This document shows, one piece after another, positions 1-10,274 of a stretch of DNA of 64,000 nucleotides; within the stretch, counting starts at the first letter, position 1; each line of letters begins with the position of its first letter. Source of the DNA: Membranipora membranacea (taxonomy: Eukaryota > Bryozoa > Gymnolaemata > Cheilostomatida > Membraniporidae). The stretch is from the NCBI GenBank assembly GCA_914767715.1, contig OU612066.1:21984283-22048282 (forward strand), in the 5' to 3' direction. The notes under the pieces are model-generated. The model saw only the letters and a list, made by a program, of their open reading frames with translations, searched no databases and had not been told where the DNA came from. Position numbers and translations under genes: made by a program.

Positions 1-196
1 CAGGAAAGGGGGCGGGGCAGTGTTGGTGGGAGAGCTGGCAGGATAGAATAAGTGGGATGCGTTTCGGGATGGTCTAAGTGGCATGGTTGGCTTAATGGTA
101 CTGGCCACATGTATCCTTCAGTAATTCAATTGTAACATTACTCCGCTCGATAATTGCTTCAGTATGACATAATGCACAACATTTCTTGATTTGCAG

Positions 197-3100
197 AACC
201 ATGTGCAAAGTGGTTATAGACAACCTTCCCTCAGCCCTAGAGAATGTTCACCCAGTTACTTTCTGTGAGCCGTGCGAGAAAAGTGGGAAACTCAAGATGA
301 CTGCCAACACTTACTGTCTGACCTGTGAACATAAGTTCTGTGCTGCTCATCAGAAGGTAAATACTAATCATGAACTTTTCTATGGGTGTCTGTTAAACAG
401 GTTTGAGAAATAATTTTGTAATTTGAACAGCATTATCAGTGATAGCTATGGAAGGAATGAGTAATATATATATATATTATGTTGATATATATAACTCTAT
501 GGTGAAACATTAATGTAAAAGGGAGGGAGAGAACTTTGCTTTATGTCTATTAAGGATCAAGTTTTTGATAAGTTTGTAATTTACAGCTTCACATTGAGCT
601 AAACTGGCATCATGAGACTCAGAATATAAAGGAGTACATGAGATCAACCTCAACAGTAGATCAGCAGAAGTTCTGTGAGACCCACAAAGATCAAGTCATC
701 GGATTCGGTTGCTCAAAGTGTGCACAGGTTTACTGTTTTGAGTGTGTGTCCTCTGTTGGCCTTTGCCAAAATGGTGAGTGACAATTCCAGTAACAGTGGT
801 AGTATGAGTTCCATTTTATTGTAATTGCAGTCTCGATAACCTGACCAAAAATCCCTCTGATACTGAGGAGCCAACTCCTGACATCATAATTAACATTTCG
901 CCTATCGGGGCCTCCACAGGAGGTGGGTCTCTTAATTAAAAAAATAAAAAGCAAAATTATTTTCTATTTGTCCCTTGTTCAGTAAGTAAGACCTGCTAGT
1001 GATCTTGTTCCCGACGTGTTCACACCCTTGGCAATACCCTTGACCGCATGTTCCTACTACTTCAAAATACACTCCTGCAATTTTATAAAGTTATGATCAT
1101 CACATTGAAGTTTACTCATAATGTGTAATATTCCATCAATCTTATCACGCACCATCGATTATTAGATTAGACCAGCTTGTTGGATACCATATACCAAATC
1201 TGATAGATTTGAGTTTTCTTATTACCCTCTAGGTTCTAACCACAAGCTCATGTCTCTAAAAGAGCTCTCAGCTGAGGTGAAGAGATTACTGGAGCCTAAG
1301 AAGAAGGAATGTGAAGAGTTGTATGATATATGGTCAGCTGTGATGGAGGAGGCAGCGGTCACTCTGTCTAACTGGGATACAGAAACTAAGGAAGGAGTCA
1401 AACTTATTGATGAAATAGAGGAGGAACAGGTATTGTGATCATGCAGAAAAATCTCATACATAAACTGATGGCGCTTATTTTTTCACCAAGCTGTTAAACC
1501 GAATTATTCAGGATGTTCAAAAGTTTAAACACAACAGCAAAACATTTATAATCTGAGTGAGTGTGAAAAATGATTTTTTCTGCCTCATTTGTATTTTTTT
1601 AGGACTGGATGACACTGTAGAACCATTCCGTGGTCAAATTGTGCGGTTAGCAGCCCTAACATGTCTACTTAATCTCTTTCTTTTATAGATAAACGCTATC
1701 AGAGAGAAATATGGAAAATTGAAGGAGGAGTATATCACAAACAGAAGCAGCACAAAAGATAAGCTAACAGAATACATAGAGAAGGATGCTGGTCTAAAAC
1801 TCACTGAGTTTCATGAGCAGATCAAAACTTTCCGGTCTGATCTATCTAAACAACACTGTGTAAGTTGTTCAATCAATTTTGAGGTTGTGAGTCTAATTAT
1901 GAATAAAACCAAACACTAAGAGCCAGGTGACTTTTCTCCCCTGCTAACACTCCAATTAATCATGTCATTTCACAGGATTAGCTTTAGGTTATTAAGATGC
2001 AAAACTTCTGCAATGATATTTAAATTCACCGTGTACTTTTGTATACCCTTCACTGCTTTTGTCATATTTTTAGTAGCAAGGACTATTGGATATATAAAGA
2101 TGTCCTCTCATTGACATTGAGGGAGCAACTTCAAAATAATGTTTTTATCGTTTATTTGGTCGGAGGCTTGTAAAGACAGGCTACCCAACTCAAGCTTCAT
2201 CAGTTGTTGTAATATCAGTTTCACATGAAATTAATGCGTTTATAGTAGTAGATCACCATATAAGTCAGTAAAAGCTTTCTGAAACCAAAACTCCACCCAT
2301 TTGTATAGTTTATTGTGAAATTTCCAAAAGAAAAAACTCTGGGTACCAGTCTTCAACGAAAACATTTCTTAATTTCCTAATTTTCTTAATTATAGTAGCC
2401 TTCTTATTTTACAGGTTGATTTGCTGCAAACAAAGAAGATATTAGAGACTAAACTGGATGATATGGCTGTTGACGAATTCAAAGGTCTAGTGGTGGAAAA
2501 TCAACTGAATATCCAGACCAATGGTATATATGTTTTTCCTGCTGCTTCAATCGTCATCTCGCCATCTTGCCACCCTCCACGTTATAATGCTATGAAAATT
2601 TGTGTGCAAACCTGCAATGTGATTAATTGATGCAATAAGTTTGAAGTGGAAATGTTGGGCTCTGCATGAGGAGCCACTAACTGAGGAACAAACCTGATAA
2701 TGCGAAGGATGGCATTAATCCTAGTGAACGATTTGTTTTAAGTGTCTTGTTCATTTTTAAACTGCGTAAAAACAAAAAAATAATTTGTTATATTTCAGAA
2801 TCTGACACCACAGAGATAAACGCTGCTCTGGTACCAACAGGTGACTTTTTGATCGGTGATGACCTCATGAGAAGTAGGAGACCTCCGACCTCAATGAGGC
2901 TGGTGAAGCAGCTTGCAGACAAAAACGGTTGCTGGACATCATGTAGTTATAGAGGTGTAACTTATGTAGGTCTAACCAGCGGCTCAATCAACAGAATAGA
3001 TAAAGCTGGTAACAAGACAACAGACTTCATCAAACTTCCCAGTATCATCCTCACCATAAGAGCTCATCAGGATCGACTCTACATTCTCATGCACGGACAA

Positions 3101-3888
3101 CCTTACAAGATCTTTGTGTATGATTTGAATGGTCAACAGATCACAACTTGGGATCACTCAGACAGCAATGGCAATTTTGATGGGAACAAACTTTGTATTG
3201 TGAACAATCAGATTTTTGCTGCTGATGCCACCAATAAGAGCATCACTAACTATAATCTCAACGGGAAAGTGATGAGACAGATTCCATGTCCTACAATCCC
3301 GACCTACACCCACATATCCATGTGTTCAGCAGGAGAAGACTCTGTCATCATCACCACAGGCTCACCTCCTCAGGTCTTCAAGTACAACATGAGAACAGAG
3401 ACAGTACTCTGGACAACAAACCTCACAGCAGTACCATACTCTGTAGCCAGCAGTAATGCTGTAGTACTAGTCAGTGGAAATGGACTCGGGGGCAGTAAGA
3501 CTGGTGTATGGATAGAAGTTCTAAATACAGCGACTGGTAAGAACTTTATTCGTTAAATTATATTATATACATGTAGGTCTTCTATACAACAATAGAGTAC
3601 TACAAAGTCCTGGTTAAATTAGTTAGGGATTAGGGGATCAGTACCCTCATCAAAGCAGCCAAACCACCAGTTAAATGTACGGATTTTGTTACCTTGTTCT
3701 GTGCGGTCTAATGTATGCGTATACTTTCTTATCCTCTATTGCAAATTTCAGGTGAACACATAACGGAATTTAACGATCAAGAAGGAGTACAGACTCAAGT
3801 GCTTGATTTATGGACAGAGAATAACAGACTGCTGGTGCCCAGCTTTCATCAGAGCTCTGTGCTGTGTTATGAACTTCTATATGTTTAA
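197..3888 (+). CDS. TRIM-like protein A (B-box, coiled coil, NHL-like propeller), 5' end outside window
   Basis: Seven exons are visible: 197-356, 587-773, 1233-1429, 1689-1859, 2415-2523, 2799-3536 and 3752-3888, all with GT-AG junctions and compatible phases (565 codons plus stop). The RING exon seen in copies B and C must lie left of the window. Exon 1 carries a B-box-like zinc site (CEPC, CLTC, CAAH). Exon 2 carries a second B-box (CETH, CSKC, then C-x2-C). Exons 3-5 are helical, charged and coiled-coil-like. The 246-codon exon 6 and exon 7 have recurring strand motifs of the kind seen in NHL-type propellers. RING/B-box/coiled-coil proteins are usually E3 ubiquitin ligases whose C-terminal domain selects the target; that role here is inferred. 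Differs from B and C at the end of B-box 2, with one residue fewer. Confidence 0.88.
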
Positions 3889-3980
3889 TGTTTAGCTTTC
3901 AGTAACTTAATATAGGCAGTGAACTTATATATAAATTATGATTTACACAAAACTGTTGCCCACTTAATGATTACATTTCT

Positions 3981-3986
3981 AATAAA
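3981..3986 (+). terminator. Polyadenylation signal of TRIM-A
   Basis: AATAAA lies about 93 bases after the stop codon, in a 3' flank conserved with copy B (34618-34623). Copy C has GATAAA at the matching place. Confidence 0.6.
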
Positions 3987-4837
3987 CAAAATTTAGTTTT
4001 AGATATTTTAATGTTGAGGTCAACCTTATCATCATAAAGCTCACCACTATCCAGGCCGATAAACTTCATACTTTATAGAGTTCAAACCAAGTTAAATCAT
4101 TAATTGTCATAAAAAATCATTGACAGTTGATGGCGTTGTTTACAAAAGTGCTAGCTAACATTCCGCAGCCTATTATTACATTCCCTTTACAGTAATTTCC
4201 ATCTCTCTCAATTTGAAGTCGTCCATTCCTACAAAAATATGTTTTATGTATTTAAATTTATGTAATTTATATAAAAACATTTATTATTTACGCCTGTAAT
4301 CAACAGGACCCAAATTCTGACCTTAGCGGTTAGTCTCAGCGGGGAGAGAGGGTATCAATTTGTACTGGGCTGAGCCCTTACTGATAGCTTCTAACCTATT
4401 TGATTTCCATCATAAGTAAGCTGTTTACTCCATGATTTATTTCCAGTTCACGAAAATATAGATTTGACTCTAGTTAGTTTCCAGCTGCAAAAATCCACAT
4501 CTTTTGATAGGATGATACGGCAATTGTAACTAGCAATAGGCAAAAGCCGGATATACATCGAAGTCATCAAGCCATTTTGCATCCAGCTTGAACATACATG
4601 TTAAGGCTTTCCGATGAGTCAACCTATAAAGGCCAGCGCTACAGTCAGGATGGAGAACATCATTACAGTTAAAATAAGCATAACTGTATTTTCAGTAAAT
4701 AACGCATTATAATAACAACATTGCAACTTTGAGAACAGGAGGTTTCACAGAGAAGATTGCTTATAGATAACATTGATGCCCCAATTGTGTCGACAAGAAA
4801 ACCAGTGGTTTGAAAACAGCTTGAAGAGATTCCTTCC

Positions 4838-5539
4838 TCTTGTTATCCAGTAAATGGACAAGTCTGCTGGCATTCTTTGCTGGACATTGTGGATACCATT
4901 TATTTTTATCAGATACCTCATCAAAAGTCTGAGCTCAGAGACACAGACGGTCCTCATATTAAATATTTTCATGGAAAGAATCATTCAGTGGATTTTTTTC
5001 CCATTGTTTGCAGTGTCAGTAGGCAAAGCCTATCCTTTGAGGTTGCTGATAAGCCTGATTGCTCTGCGTTAGATCATCTCAAGCATCTCATGCCTTAGTT
5101 GAAGGTGGAGTCATTCATTTGGTCAACGAACTCCATCAATACAAAAATATGTGCTGTTCTGAATGGCCGCTGAAAACTGTTGCTTTCGATGGGTGTTCTG
5201 AGACGTGTGGAAGGTGCTGTACGGAGAAATGTCTTACAGCACTCAAGGCCTATAAAATATTGTTATTGCTGCTGTAAGGCATGCCTCATACAGCACCTGC
5301 CACATATCTCAGAACACCCGACTGTTGGATTGGACTACGTACCTAAAATAAGTCTTAGCAAACACTGTGGTCTGCACCAACAAACCATCTACTATGATCT
5401 TTTCATGAAACTGGGTACTGCCCATACATACCTGGAATTTCTCTCTGTAATGCCTGAAGGGTGGTATAGTCTCCAACATCTAACTAACGCTCTCTCAACT
5501 GGTCTCAGGCAAGAGATCAATAAATTCCTTCACTAATAA
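4838..5539 (+). pseudogene. Unrecognised reading-frame remnant, duplicated at 35473-36174
   Basis: One reading frame is open from 4877 to 5095 and again from 5180 to 5536, interrupted by stops at about 5096 (TAG) and a TGA near 5171. The last part encodes a stretch ending in EINKFLH. The B copy (about 35512-36171) keeps the same frame and protein tail with a few substitutions and an extra stop. I do not recognise a domain. The frame is interrupted in both copies, so it is either a decayed exon duplicated with the block or fortuitous. The hairpin at 5191-5319 lies inside it. Confidence 0.3.
5191..5319. repeat. Long imperfect hairpin (about 50-base arms), copy A
   Basis: The left arm starts GGGTGTTCTGAGA and the right arm ends TCTCAGAACACCC. 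The arms continue to pair with scattered mismatches around a loop of about 30 AT-rich bases. The same structure and length occur at 35826-35954. It may be a foldback mobile-element remnant or a structured RNA; nothing seen decides between them. Confidence 0.7.
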
Positions 5540-5949
5540 AATGATAATGCCTTCTGCAATTGAGAGTTGTCCCCTCATTGATATTTTTGAGACAGTGACT
5601 CTCATACCACTCTGCCTGCAGGATAGCCTTGCGACGTATGCCTCAACAGTTCGCACATGCGCAGAGTGCTCTCATACAGGAAATTTCTGATCTGCCATTT
5701 TTGATCATGCAGACAACATTTAGATCTTCCCAACTTTCTTTTAAAATGTTTTCTTGTTTCTAACAAATCTCTATAAGTTTTATCAAAAATCAAAAAAGTG
5801 AGAAAATTAAAGTAGCTGCAACCAATGAACTTAAATTTTTTGCTACAACTTTTGGTATTCAACTCTTATTGGAGAGTTGACTGGAGAATTATTATCCATG
5901 CACCTCTGGACTTGGAGTTTTCCCTGCTGGGGGTGATTCATAGATACGA

Positions 5950-6250
5950 TAGGTAGGTAGGTATCTGGAGAAACAAGTATGTTTACATTGCAAAAGCATG
6001 TAATGCTTGTAACTCTAGATGCCTGTGTCTGCTCACCAGAGTTCTTCAGAACGAGAATCAACACCTTGCTCTCTCTAAAGCATACGATGAAATCACCGAA
6101 GACAGGGAAAACGCTACAATCAATGACCACCAGAGCAGCCGCCAGAGGTGAACCTAACTCTGTGGCCACAAACAAAAGTATTTACCACGCTAGTTTCCTG
6201 CCTCGGACAATCCGTGAGATGAGAGGGCGGAAAACCGCCCAACCCTAAAC
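5950..6250 (+). mobile_element. Possible LINE ORF2 C-terminal remnant
   Basis: The frame ending at 6248 encodes SIYHASFLPRTIRE close to its end. This resembles the Y-x-SF-x-PRTIR motif that often closes non-LTR retrotransposon ORF2 proteins. No reverse transcriptase motifs are visible just upstream. The same sequence is in copy B at about 36600-36895, so if it is an insertion it predates the duplication. This is a weak call. Confidence 0.25.
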
Positions 6251-6693
6251 AGCGCCATACTGTTAAAACCACATTCCTGGTCTAAACCCTGGTCCTAACA
6301 TTTAATTTTAGAGGCATCCCTAAACCGATTTCTTCGACAAATCAATAGGATGTGCTACCTCATCTGAGCCTGAGCCTACGGGGTGAATTAGTTGATCATG
6401 GACTTCGGTTGGCAAAGTATATATGTATGTTACTTTAGAATAGATGAAAATGAGGAGGTGATTTATTTTCCAATTATATAATTTATACCTCAGCTTAGTA
6501 GTGCCCTCTAACTCCTTGCCTAGGCTAAGTACACTAGACTTAGTTTTTAGTTGGTTAGGTAGGCCTAAAAAATAAACTAAATGTTGTGAGTGGTTAGTGT
6601 TCTGTAAAAGAATTCTATAAACTGTGATCCATTTAACGATTCTATTGCTTCTCTTGGCCTCACTCATTATGATCAATAGACATAGACATAGAC

Positions 6694-8765
6694 TTCTACT
6701 ACCCAAAGACCACAGGCAGACTGATTCCACCACCAAACCCAGGTATGTCACAAAACAGATCTGGAGTAATGAAAACATTCTTAAGCTCCAAAACTGCCTG
6801 GATACCACTGACTGGTCTGCCATTCTAGACACCAACAATGGGGATATAGATACACAAGCCACAATATTCAATGACTACCTAAAGTTCTGCATTGATGAGT
6901 GCATCCCCACAGTCAAGAAGAAAGTGTACCACCATAAACCATGGATAAACAGTAAAATCAAACAGCTGCTGTCACTCAGGAACAAAGCTCTCCATAATCA
7001 AAATCACAATGAACTACGAAGCTTACGATCACAGCTTCAACGTGAAATACGTCAGGCTAAGTCAGCTCTAGCAGCTGAGACCGATAGTAAGTTCAAAGCT
7101 GATCCCAAGACTGCCTGGTCTAGTCTCAAGTCCTTGCTTAAAATGAATACTGAACGTAAAGAATGCTCTGTCGATGCTGATAAGTTAAATGATTTTTTCT
7201 GTAGATTTGAACGTGCTGTTGATATCCCTAGCTTACCTGATGCTGATATTGATTTTAATCCTTTTTCTATTGATCAAGTGTACAACGTGCTCAAGAATGT
7301 TGACACTAATAAGAGTACAGGCCCTGATGAATTAAGTGGTAGAGTGCTTAAAACGCTTGCTGACTCACTGGCCCAGCCTATTTGTAATCTTTTTAACCTG
7401 TCCATCCGCTCATCTACTGTGCCGCAAATTTGGAAAAGTGCAATGATATCACCCATACCGAAAATTCCAGGTGCCAATGAATCGAAAGACTACCGTCCAA
7501 TAGCGCTCACATCTATAATAGCCAAATGTCTAGAAAATCTCATAGCTCCGTACATTACCACAAAAATCTCAGATGTAAATCAGTTTGCTTACAGATCGAA
7601 CAGAGGGATCGATGACGCATTGCTTGTGCTTCTAGACATCATCTCAGAACATCTGAACAGTGACGCTAAGAACTACGTCAGGGCGGTGTTTATCGACTTT
7701 AGCAGTGCCTTCAACACTGTCGATCCATCTATACTCGTAGATAAACTGCACGCTAAAGGAATAAATGGTAATATTATCCGCTGGGTTCACAGCTTCCTTA
7801 CAAACAGATCTCAGACCGTTGTTGCCGCTGGTCGAAAATCGCAATCCATCAGCACCTCAGTGGGCAGTCCCCAGGGCTGTGTACTGAGCCCTATATTATT
7901 CTCTCTCTATGTTGAGGCTATGTCTACTACACTGCCAAACACACATATCATAAAATACGCAGATGATACAATCATCCTTGAATGCTTGAACCGAGGAGAC
8001 AACTCCCAACTACAATTGGAAGTTGACAGAATAGCTAAATGGTGTGACGATAGCCACCTTACCATAAACTCCAATAAGACCAAAGAGCTCCTAATTACAA
8101 ATCAGCGTCACAACCCAACTCCAGACCCAGTCACTATTCACCAAAGCGTAATCGAGCGAGAAGTCAAGTACAAATATCTCGGGACAATCCTAACACCCAA
8201 ACTTGACTTTACAGAGAATACTGCTCTAACTGTGGAGAAGGCAAGCAAGCGTCTCTATATAATGAAGCGTTTATCATCAATGAAAGTTAAGGACAACACT
8301 ATTCGGCTAGCCTATGAGTCATTTATAGAAAGTGTGCTTGCCTTTCACCTCAGCATTATCTACGGCCATATGTCAGTCGAAAACCGCAATGAGCTGAACC
8401 ATGTTATAAAATCAGCCTACAGACTCAGTAATAAAAAGCTCAAATGTAAGAGCCTCGATGAGCTGTACCAGGAACGTTTCAAAAGTAAATGTCTGCGTAC
8501 CTATACTAGCCTCGATCCACCAATCGAGCTAGTGAGACTACACTCTGGTAGATTCTGTATTCCCAAGCAGCGAGTAAACATTCGTAAAAACTGTTTCCGA
8601 ACAGAGTGTGCTCGGCTGCTTAATTCCATCTTATAAGTTAGACGTTTTTATAGATACTTGTTAATATTTTTATTTATAATTTATTTTTTTTTTTTTTTTG
8701 GCATCACAGAGCAAAACAACAATGAATTTTATCAAGTATTGATAACAATACAATATACATACATA
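6694..8765 (+). mobile_element. 5'-truncated non-LTR retrotransposon (CR1/L2/Rex1-like)
   Basis: Unit A is interrupted here compared with unit B. Homology to B stops at about 6688-6694 (B about 37320) and resumes at 8766 (B about 37345), so B shows an essentially uninterrupted site. The insert holds a reverse transcriptase ORF, then a short 3' region with an AT-rich stretch and a run of about 18 T (about 8682-8699). The AP-endonuclease end is missing, as expected for 5' truncation during target-primed reverse transcription. The open frame and clean absence from B suggest insertion after the A/B duplication. About 25 bases of the B sequence are absent at the junction and I see no clear target-site duplication. 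Confidence 0.9.
6696..8636 (+). CDS. LINE ORF2 fragment: reverse transcriptase
   Basis: About 646 uninterrupted codons. The first 200 or so residues match the linker before the RT domain (a KPWINSKIK motif and a basic helical stretch). RT motifs follow in order: PIPKIPG with YRPIALTS, then FIDFSSAFNTVDP (motif A, catalytic Asp), GSPQGCVLSPILFSLY (motif B), and KYADDT (motif C, YADD box). The C-terminal part has the usual thumb-like region (KYLGTILTP). The frame also runs back into the flanking DNA to 6624, but that part is host sequence. No start codon or endonuclease is present, so this is not a complete autonomous element. Confidence 0.92.
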   Translation, partial: LLPKDHRQTDSTTKPRYVTKQIWSNENILKLQNCLDTTDWSAILDTNNGDIDTQATIFNDYLKFCIDECIPTVKKKVYHHKPWINSKIKQLLSLRNKALHNQNHNELRSLRSQLQREIRQAKSALAAETDSKFKADPKTAWSSLKSLLKMNTERKECSVDADKLNDFFCRFERAVDIPSLPDADIDFNPFSIDQVYNVLKNVDTNKSTGPDELSGRVLKTLADSLAQPICNLFNLSIRSSTVPQIWKSAMISPIPKIPGANESKDYRPIALTSIIAKCLENLIAPYITTKISDVNQFAYRSNRGIDDALLVLLDIISEHLNSDAKNYVRAVFIDFSSAFNTVDPSILVDKLHAKGINGNIIRWVHSFLTNRSQTVVAAGRKSQSISTSVGSPQGCVLSPILFSLYVEAMSTTLPNTHIIKYADDTIILECLNRGDNSQLQLEVDRIAKWCDDSHLTINSNKTKELLITNQRHNPTPDPVTIHQSVIEREVKYKYLGTILTPKLDFTENTALTVEKASKRLYIMKRLSSMKVKDNTIRLAYESFIESVLAFHLSIIYGHMSVENRNELNHVIKSAYRLSNKKLKCKSLDELYQERFKSKCLRTYTSLDPPIELVRLHSGRFCIPKQRVNIRKNCFRTECARLLNSIL

Positions 8766-8984
8766 GGTGGTCTTTCTGATAGGAGGAATGATGATGTTTT
8801 AAGAGATGTTTCCCATAGTTTGTCCATTATTCAAAAGCTCCACTTCAAGAGTAAGTGGCTGGGAAGGTTTTGTCAAAAGTTGGTGTGACTAACTGAAGAA
8901 GGACTGGAAATAATTGGAAGACAAAAATTATATATGTTAACCATTTGCAATGATAGCGCATCTAATTCACTGTGGTGTGTGTTC

Positions 8985-9440
8985 ACTGAAGAGCACATTA
9001 TTGTCCTTACAGTTGATAAACCCAACTCATCATTGTGTCCTATTGTACATTCATCCCTATCATTGTCGGATGATCTAGGGCTAAATGATGCACGCTGATC
9101 GCAGACACCGATATGATTGAGGTTGAACATCTTTTTCTTATTTCGCATAATATTGTGTTGACAATGTTGAGAGACCACACTTGTTTGTAGATCAAGGTTG
9201 ATCTGATTTGCCTGCATTTAAGTTATTCCCCTTCGGCTGGTGAGTCGGCTGTGGCTTGATAATCCAAATGCAGGTAAATTGGATCATATTTTATCTAAAT
9301 GGACTGTTTTCCAAATGATATTCCAGGTCAGTAAGCTCCTATTGGTATCTAGGCTGGAAATCATTGTGTTGGTGGGGTGACAGCTCCTGAATATCAGTCT
9401 GGAGTAATGGCTACCGTAGGATTTCTGCCTGTTAGTATAA
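8985..9440. repeat. Four-copy conserved block, copy A
   Basis: Recognisable copies are at about 37555-37995 (B), 45040-45430 (next to the C18orf63-like remnant) and 61720-62095 (after TRIM-C). A minus-strand frame encoding NLNHIGV-C-DQR and then CTIGHNDEL is kept in A and B and partly in the third copy, but is broken in the fourth. It could be a decayed exon or noncoding sequence carried along with the duplications. It is followed by a plus-strand motif of the type TGAATATCAGTCTGGAGTAA in A and B. Confidence 0.6.
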
Positions 9441-10223
9441 TACTTCAAACTCTTGAAGCTTCTAGTGTCAGGAGAGATAACTCAAAATTAATAAACACCC
9501 GAAATAATGGAGATTAAATACTGTTTTTTGCCATTCTCAATCCTGCTTGCCACTTATGAGGTTCCCAAAATCCCTAATTAAATCTGTTCTAGGTCCTATT
9601 TTAGGCCTGAATCACCCGAAAAACATAGCATTATTGTACAAACTCAGGGGAGTCAACTGACCAGAAAACTATTTGATAATGCAATCAGTTCGCGAAGAGA
9701 TTGCTTGTTGCCAAATACCAAGCTTTTGTGATGGTGAATGCTTATCATATCATAGATATTGTCCATCTTCATAATGCAATGATTTGTGCAATGTGAAATG
9801 GGCTAGGGGATTTATGTAGCTTTATCCATGACACTCTATTTTTCAGAAATCCAGAAGCCAAAGGACATCTGATATTGGGTGCAAGGCTGCCGTCTGACTT
9901 GTAGAGATTTTAAAAACAGAAGCATAGATTACGAGATTCATCATGACGACTTAACTCAAAATTATAAGGACGATCAGGGTAAAAGAAAGGTGTTTCGGCT
10001 CATTGCGGAATGATTTCTCATCTTGGATTATACGACAGCTCCAGTATGGATTATTCATCAAGATACTAGTGTTATACTGCTGACTATAGGAGTATATGAA
10101 TATCAGTTGTACTTAGTACCTGATAAATCATGAACTATATATGACTCATGGATTATGTGGCTGCTCCTAGATGGATAATTCTTCAAGATATTTCAGCTGT
10201 ATCGGAATAACAAGAGGATCACA

Positions 10224-10274
10224 ATGGCCGACAATCCAATCAGACCTCTATGTCAGTACACCCGCACAGCTATG
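10224..10274 (+). other. Possible short first exon (17 codons) antisense to A'
   Basis: ATG followed by 16 sense codons (starting MADNPIRPL) runs into a strong GTGAGT donor. Copy B (about 38797-38841) keeps the donor and most of the sequence but has lost the ATG through a small deletion. The third copy (about 47965-48011) keeps only the donor context. A conserved donor with a non-conserved start suggests a noncoding exon rather than a protein start. Confidence 0.2.

Larger units (their letters stand above)
1..6690 (+). repeat. Segmental duplication, unit A (TRIM gene plus 3' flank)
   Basis: This block is closely similar, exon and intron alike, to about 30283-37310 (unit B). Its TRIM part also matches about 56104-60590 (unit C). 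Alignment was by eye. The similarity resumes at about 8766 after an inserted LINE and continues through the minus-strand gene A'. Unit C lacks most of the A/B 3' flank (about 4100-5790 of A) but keeps short matches such as 60620-60720 to A 5795-5880. Confidence 0.85.

Noticed and set aside
5843-6175. 110-codon minus-strand ORF in the TRIM-A flank
   Set aside because: No domain, not preserved at full length in copy B, and overlaps the plus-strand LINE-like frame; probably fortuitous.
6624-6693. N-terminal hydrophobic extension of the LINE ORF as a signal peptide
   Set aside because: This part is host flanking DNA also found, without the LINE, in unit B (about 37257-37325).
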